From contig JAJYOU010000003.1 of the NCBI GenBank assembly GCA_021795965.1, positions 62,001-126,000 on the forward strand: a DNA stretch of 64,000 nt, read 5' to 3'. Source of the DNA: Chloroflexota bacterium. GTDB lineage: Bacteria; Chloroflexota; Anaerolineae; Anaerolineales; Villigracilaceae. The position numbers and the translations under genes are program-made. Of this stretch, positions 60,116 to 64,000 are shown in pieces (the stretch's first letter is position 1; each line of letters starts with the position of its first letter). The notes under the pieces are model-generated. The model was not told the origin of the DNA. It did not search any database and saw only the letters and a program-made list of their open reading frames with translations.

Positions 60116-60910
60116 ATGAAACGATTCACTCAAATTTTCATCCTGGTTACAGGTCTTATCCTCTTTTTCGGCTCGGTCTTCAGCGTGAAAGCTTCGGATC
60201 GCCTGCAAACTTTCACCACCCCCACCCCCGGTCCGGACGGTCGGATTGTTTACATCGTGAAGGAAGGGCAAAACTGTTCCATGATCGCAACCCTGGCAGG
60301 CATCCCCCTCAGCCAGCTGCGTTCTTTAAACAGTTTGGATGAAAATTGTACGATCAGACCCGGCGAACAGCTTCTGCTGGGTATTGCCTCTCCCCCTGGT
60401 GGCACAGCCACCCCGACTGAGGCAGCAGCCACCGCGACCCCGCTCCGGGTTACACTGACTCCTGCCCAGGGCGATGCAACCGTTTGTGTTTTACTGTATA
60501 ACGATCTGAATGGAGATGGACTTCACCAGGATACAGAAAGCTCCATCGCCGCCGGGGCGGTCAGCGTCACAGGCACCTCGGGTCAATATTCCCAATCCAA
60601 AAACACGACCGCGGATGATTTGCCGGTCTGTTTTGAAAAAGTGCTCGCTGGTTTGTACAACATCTCTGTCGCCGCACCTGAAGGATACAACCCGACGACC
60701 CAGCAAAATTTCACTATTGACATCAAGTCTGGCGAACAGATTTATGTCGATTTTGGGGCACAGGTGGCTGCCAAAGCCAAACCTCTCGATTCGAGCGGTG
60801 AACCCGGCTCGATCAATTTCCTGGCGATTTTCGGAGGTATCCTGATTTTATTGGCGCTCGGTCTGGGTGTTTATGCCTGGCTGGCTTACGGCAAAAAAGC
60901 CAGGTATTGA
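60116..60910 (+). CDS. LysM-domain lipoprotein-like/exported membrane protein
   Basis: 264 aa from the ATG at 60116. Signal (about 5-24), a Thr/Pro linker, a LysM-like module (VYIVKEGQNCSMIATLAGIPLSQLRSLNSLDENCTIRPGEQLLL), an Ala/Thr-rich linker, a SdrD-B-like segment (VLLYNDLNGDGLHQDTESSIAAGAVSVTG), then a C-terminal transmembrane helix (about 236-256). LysM suggests binding to peptidoglycan. TATAAT at 60101-60106 may be its own -10 box (weak -35). Confidence 0.78.
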   Translation: MKRFTQIFILVTGLILFFGSVFSVKASDRLQTFTTPTPGPDGRIVYIVKEGQNCSMIATLAGIPLSQLRSLNSLDENCTIRPGEQLLLGIASPPGGTATPTEAAATATPLRVTLTPAQGDATVCVLLYNDLNGDGLHQDTESSIAAGAVSVTGTSGQYSQSKNTTADDLPVCFEKVLAGLYNISVAAPEGYNPTTQQNFTIDIKSGEQIYVDFGAQVAAKAKPLDSSGEPGSINFLAIFGGILILLALGLGVYAWLAYGKKARY

Positions 60911-60998
60911 ACCCGATGAAACCCCTCGATTAAATAACAGGAACAGGGAAGCCATCCACTTCCCCGTTTTTAAGATCCCCCTCCAGAACATTTTTCAA

Positions 60999-61724
60999 AT
61001 GAACCCGCTCACAACCAGGAAGCTGCTCGAGTTAAATCAGGTTTTCTACCACCAGTTTGGATCGCAATTCTCACTCACCCGCCAGCGACTTCAACCCGGG
61101 GTCTCCCAATTGGTCCCGATTTTGCTGCAAGCTGGTTCCATCCTGGATATTGGCTGCGGCAATGGCGAACTCTCGCGCAATCTCAGCGCCAGGCATTTCC
61201 AGGGGCAGTACTTTGGGTTGGATTTCAGCGCACCTTTACTGCAGGCAGCCAAAGGCGCGGAAATGGATCCATCAATCACTTTTATACAATCGGATCTTGC
61301 ATCACCCACCTGGGACAGTTTGTTTTCTCCCGCACAGTTTTCGCACATCACGGCATTCGCAGTCCTGCACCATCTACCGGGCGCCGATTTGCGCGGGCGA
61401 ATCCTCAAGAAAATCCATTCCCTGCTGGGGTCTTCCGGCTGGTTTCTCTTTTCCAATTGGCAGTTTTTAAACAGTGAAAAACTGTCGAAACATGTTCAAC
61501 CCTGGGAAAAAGCTGGATTAACTGCGTCGGATGTGGACGAGGGCGATTATTTAATGGACTGGCGCAGCGGGGGATCTGGCTTGCGCTATGTGCATCATTT
61601 TTCAGAAAGGGAGCTGGAGGATCTGGCTCTCAGGAACGGTTTCAAAGTGCTGGATTCATATTTATCTGACGGAAAAAGCGGTCGATTAGGTTTGTATCAA
61701 ATTTGGGAGCGAAATGAATACTAA
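60999..61724 (+). CDS. SAM-dependent methyltransferase, Trm9/ALKBH8-like
   Basis: 241 aa from the ATG at 60999; the start is not certain because no ribosome-binding site is clear and an upstream frame is open. Motif I ILDIGCGNGELSRNL, GLDFSAPLL, AFAVLHHL, then SGWFLFSNWQ and the C-terminal DYLMDWRSGGSGLRYVHHFSERELEDLA, which resembles the RYYHLF-type end of eukaryotic wobble uridine methyltransferases Trm9/ALKBH8. Whether the substrate is tRNA is inference. It overlaps the AMP nucleosidase gene by 11 nt. Confidence 0.75.
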   Translation: MNPLTTRKLLELNQVFYHQFGSQFSLTRQRLQPGVSQLVPILLQAGSILDIGCGNGELSRNLSARHFQGQYFGLDFSAPLLQAAKGAEMDPSITFIQSDLASPTWDSLFSPAQFSHITAFAVLHHLPGADLRGRILKKIHSLLGSSGWFLFSNWQFLNSEKLSKHVQPWEKAGLTASDVDEGDYLMDWRSGGSGLRYVHHFSERELEDLALRNGFKVLDSYLSDGKSGRLGLYQIWERNEY

Positions 61725-62484
61725 AGATGAGATCGTCGATAACTGGCTGCCGCGATACACCGGGCGTGAACTGGGAGAATTTGGACAGTACATCCTCCTG
61801 ACCAATTTCAACAGCTACGTGCGAACTTTTGCAGAATGGAACGATGTCAGCGTGCGCGGATTGGACAAAAACATGCCCAACGCCAATGCCGGCAGGGTCA
61901 CCATCATTAATTTTGGCATGGGAAGTTCGAATGCTGCCACCATCATGGACCTTTTATCTGCCATTAAACCCAAGGCAGTCTTATTCCTCGGGAAATGCGG
62001 CGGATTGAAAGCAGTCAACAAGCTCGGCGACCTGATCCTGCCGATCGCTGCCATTCGCGGTGAGGGCACATCCAACGATTATTTTCCGCCAGAGGTGCCG
62101 GCTCTCCCGGCATTCAGTCTTCAAAAAGCGGTTTCGACCACGATCCGCAATCACGGCAGGAATTACTGGACCGGAACGGTTTACACCACCAACCGGCGGG
62201 TTTGGGAGCACGATAACGAATTTAAAGAATATTTAAAAAGAATCCATGCCATGGCAATTGATATGGAGACCGCCACAATTTTCAGCACCGGATTTTATAA
62301 TGACATCCCCACCGGCGCACTCCTGCTGGTATCAGACCAACCCATGACGCCTGAAGGGGTCAAAACCACTGAAAGCGACGAAAGAGTCAACCAGGAATTT
62401 GTTAACATCCATCTCAAGATTGGGATTGATGCTTTGCGTGAACTCATCAATAACGGTGCGACTTTAAAATACCTTCAATTTTGA
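61714..62484 (+). CDS. amn: AMP nucleosidase (short form)
   Basis: 256 aa. Hydrolyses AMP to adenine and ribose 5-phosphate. Seen: RYTGRELGEFGQYILLTNFNSYV, VTIINFGMGSSNAATIMDLLSA, LFLGKCGGL, the catalytic segment AMAIDMETATIFS, and the nucleobase Asp in LVSDQPMTPEG. The E. coli enzyme is about 480 aa with an extra N-terminal domain; this is the catalytic half only, as in Bacteroidetes. It would join purine salvage with the DNPH1-like hydrolase at 14.6 kb, although they are not linked. Confidence 0.9.
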   Translation: MNTKDEIVDNWLPRYTGRELGEFGQYILLTNFNSYVRTFAEWNDVSVRGLDKNMPNANAGRVTIINFGMGSSNAATIMDLLSAIKPKAVLFLGKCGGLKAVNKLGDLILPIAAIRGEGTSNDYFPPEVPALPAFSLQKAVSTTIRNHGRNYWTGTVYTTNRRVWEHDNEFKEYLKRIHAMAIDMETATIFSTGFYNDIPTGALLLVSDQPMTPEGVKTTESDERVNQEFVNIHLKIGIDALRELINNGATLKYLQF

Positions 62485-62493
62485 TGAACATTT

Positions 62494-63747
62494 ATGGCTA
62501 AGATCAGGAAGTTCATTTCAAAATGGTGGTTCATTCTCTTCCTGGTGATCCTGACCCCGGTTTACATCCTGGTTGCAATGAATAATGAGCGGATTGTTGA
62601 TTATGTCAACAATGGATTTTTCAGTTTCTGGCTTTCCGGTCATTTGCTGCCAATTGGCGGAAACCCGTATTCAAGCCTGGACTGGGTCGGCGGGCATCAC
62701 ATTTTCGCTGCCACCTGGATACCCGAGCAAATTTTTCCTTATCCTCTGCCGCTAGCCCTTTTGATGGTCCCCCTCGGACTGCTTCCCATTTCTACTGCCT
62801 ACATCCTCTGGAATTTCCTGGCTCAGGTCATGATTGGCGGCAGTGTATTATGGTTTTCGAGCAGGTTTCCGCAAATTAACCTGCGCCTCTTTTCATTCAT
62901 CATCCTGATTGCTGTCATTCTAAACGGGAACGTTTATTTGGGCCTGATGACAGGCACCATTGCCGCCCTCTTCCTGTTATTCCTCATGGCTGGACTTTAT
63001 TTTCTCGAAGCAGACCGTCCTTTCTTATCCGGCTTGATGCTGGCAAGCCTGGCTCTTAAACCACCCTTGCTAACCATAACCGTTTTGATCGGCATCGTCA
63101 TGCTTTTTCAAAAAAAATGGCGCGTCCTCGTAGGCATCTGTACAGGCTTGCTGGGTCTTTTGGGCGCCGGTCTGATGCTGGATCCAGGCTGGGTTGGTAA
63201 GTTTTTGGGAGCGGGTCAGAAACTCTTTAACGTTCGACTCGGAAACCAGCCATCCATCCCGAGTTTTACCCGCCTTGCCTGCTCAGGAAATATCGACTGC
63301 GCCCTCTGGTTCTATGCCCTGATTGCGCTGATCCTGGTCAGTCTTTTTATTCTGCTAGCCTGGCACAAAAAAGACCGCCTGACACCCGTCCAGATATTCA
63401 GCGCTGCGATTGCCTTGGGAGTCCTGCTTCCTCCTTACGTTTGGTCCTATGACTATACTCTTTCCCTGGTGGCGGTTTGCTTCGTTTCTTTTGAATTAAT
63501 CAGGCGGCATGAAAATTATTATTTCGCCGCACTCTTCCTGATCCTGCTGGATGTCATCTCGCTTGGCAGTCTGGCTCTCTTCTGGTCGCATCCTGAAAAC
63601 CCGGCGCTGACCATCCAGCGCGATATGTGGAGCATCGGGGTTGGAATTTATATCCTGCTGGCGACTTACGGGATTATCCTGACGGAAAAACCGGTTAAAA
63701 ATCCCAAACCCTCCAGCCAATCCCTTTATGAACCTCTATCCGGCTGA
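62494..63747 (+). CDS. Membrane glycosyltransferase-like protein (GT87/DUF2029 type)
   Basis: 417 aa, about ten transmembrane helices (first about 10-30, FLVILTPVYILVAM). The extracytoplasmic segment after helix 1 (NPYSSLDWVGGHHIFAATWIPEQIFPYPLPLALLMVPLGLLP) is the typical DUF2029/GT87 region with a Tyr-Pro-rich loop. Probably a polyprenyl-phosphate-sugar-dependent transferase for cell-surface glycans. 10 nt after amn. Donor and acceptor unknown. Confidence 0.8.
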   Translation: MAKIRKFISKWWFILFLVILTPVYILVAMNNERIVDYVNNGFFSFWLSGHLLPIGGNPYSSLDWVGGHHIFAATWIPEQIFPYPLPLALLMVPLGLLPISTAYILWNFLAQVMIGGSVLWFSSRFPQINLRLFSFIILIAVILNGNVYLGLMTGTIAALFLLFLMAGLYFLEADRPFLSGLMLASLALKPPLLTITVLIGIVMLFQKKWRVLVGICTGLLGLLGAGLMLDPGWVGKFLGAGQKLFNVRLGNQPSIPSFTRLACSGNIDCALWFYALIALILVSLFILLAWHKKDRLTPVQIFSAAIALGVLLPPYVWSYDYTLSLVAVCFVSFELIRRHENYYFAALFLILLDVISLGSLALFWSHPENPALTIQRDMWSIGVGIYILLATYGIILTEKPVKNPKPSSQSLYEPLSG

Positions 63748-63934
63748 TAATTTGATGACCTGTATCTGATCCATGGGGGATATTGAATCATGGCTATCTG
63801 GAAATATTCGGCACCCGTTACCCTTTACACCCGGCTGGTTTAATGTAATATTAGATTGTTGGCGTTTTCCTTGGTTTTTTCGAAATCGAGGGGGACGCTG
63901 ATAATATTTAACTATTGCGAAGGAGTCTTTATGA
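63748..63934. other. Right-edge spacer, no gene seen
   Basis: About 185 nt with no convincing gene or terminator. It ends in GAAGGAG, a good ribosome-binding site. Confidence 0.5.
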
Positions 63935-64000
63935 ATGTACGAACAACCGAGCTCATTTCTGTCGCCTAAAATTAAGGCCAGCCCGAGGGTTAATTTAGGT
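63935..64000 (+). CDS. Possible start of a gene cut by the window edge
   Basis: AAGGAG is followed by ATGAATG. The second ATG (63935) opens a frame that stays open for 22 codons to the window end (MYEQPSSFLSPKIKASPRVN...). The first ATG (63931) gives a 12-residue peptide (MNVRTTELISVA) that stops at TAA 63967-63969. Which is used cannot be told. A weak hairpin lies inside this stretch (TAAAATTAA / TTAATTTA, about 63967-63997), which could fit a leader peptide. Confidence 0.3.
   Translation, partial: MYEQPSSFLSPKIKASPRVNLG

Noticed and set aside
1-64000. Insertion sequences, prophage, tRNA or rRNA genes
   Set aside because: No transposase, integrase or terminal repeats and no tRNA or rRNA-like segments were recognised when reading the gaps between genes.

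Overview
The window looks like a stretch of chromosome from a member of the Chloroflexota, most likely an anaerobic or facultative Anaerolineae-type organism. That placement is inference from gene content and style: a System I cytochrome c maturation operon with a Cys-type CcmE, many membrane-anchored multihaem cytochromes, lipoproteins with Thr/Pro-rich linkers, and an F420/FMN luciferase-like oxidoreductase. I did not run a search. I see no rRNA, tRNA, CRISPR array, insertion sequence or prophage, and almost all DNA is coding.

Layout. 1-5.3 kb (minus strand): housekeeping genes, namely an edge-truncated MGMT/ATL-like gene, holB, rsgA, a PBP2-like lipoprotein transpeptidase and maf. 5.3-14.4 kb: catabolism, with glutamate dehydrogenase; a CaiB-type CoA transferase, an acyl-CoA dehydrogenase and an IclR regulator (with a good promoter and a palindrome over its -10 box); two methyltransferases; an old yellow enzyme; and dihydrolipoyl dehydrogenase. 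14.5-16.6 kb: a minus-strand operon of ssb, a DUF3467 protein, a translin/TRAX-like protein and a DNPH1-like nucleotide hydrolase. 16.8-19.9 kb: a membrane Fe-S (HdrD/GlpC-like) oxidoreductase and a LysR regulator.

20-30.6 kb is one long minus-strand cytochrome c maturation operon: ccmE, ccmF, ccmH, a TlpA/CcmG-type thioredoxin, a CcmI-like zinc-ribbon protein, a dihaem cytochrome lipoprotein with a large C-terminal extension, ccmA, ccmB, ccmC, a small ccmD, and a secreted transglycosylase-like protein at the end. 30.8-33.8 kb is a minus-strand quinone module (heptahaem cytochrome c, TAT-exported 4x[4Fe-4S] protein, NrfD/HybB-like membrane subunit). 34.1-43.6 kb, plus strand, holds three successive pairs of a C-terminally anchored 9/9/10-haem cytochrome c and a di-haem cytochrome b, interrupted by a minus-strand zinc-ribbon membrane protein, a NarL-type response regulator, and a receiver-only protein whose phospho-acceptor Asp is Glu. 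Together the region carries 38 CxxCH motifs next to the machinery that would attach the haems. The likely job is to move electrons between the menaquinone pool and extracytoplasmic acceptors or donors.

43.6-56 kb returns to housekeeping (panB, panE, a YcaQ-type glycosylase, dus, msrA, clpC, a HAD hydrolase, a HIT protein, an LLM oxidoreductase, an M42 peptidase and a thioesterase). At 56.1-56.9 kb a Cas4-like nuclease is split over two overlapping reading frames, each with a membrane segment, with the slippery heptamer G GGA AAA exactly at the junction. 56.9-63.7 kb, plus strand: NAD kinase, a zinc-finger membrane protein, recN, a LysM protein, a Trm9-like methyltransferase, an AMP nucleosidase and a GT87-type membrane protein. 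The right edge may hold the start of another gene.

The most novel-looking items are the tandem multihaem/cytochrome b array with its pseudo-receiver, the split membrane Cas4-like gene, the bacterial TRAX-like operon, and the coexistence of a CxxxY-type CcmE with CcmH.
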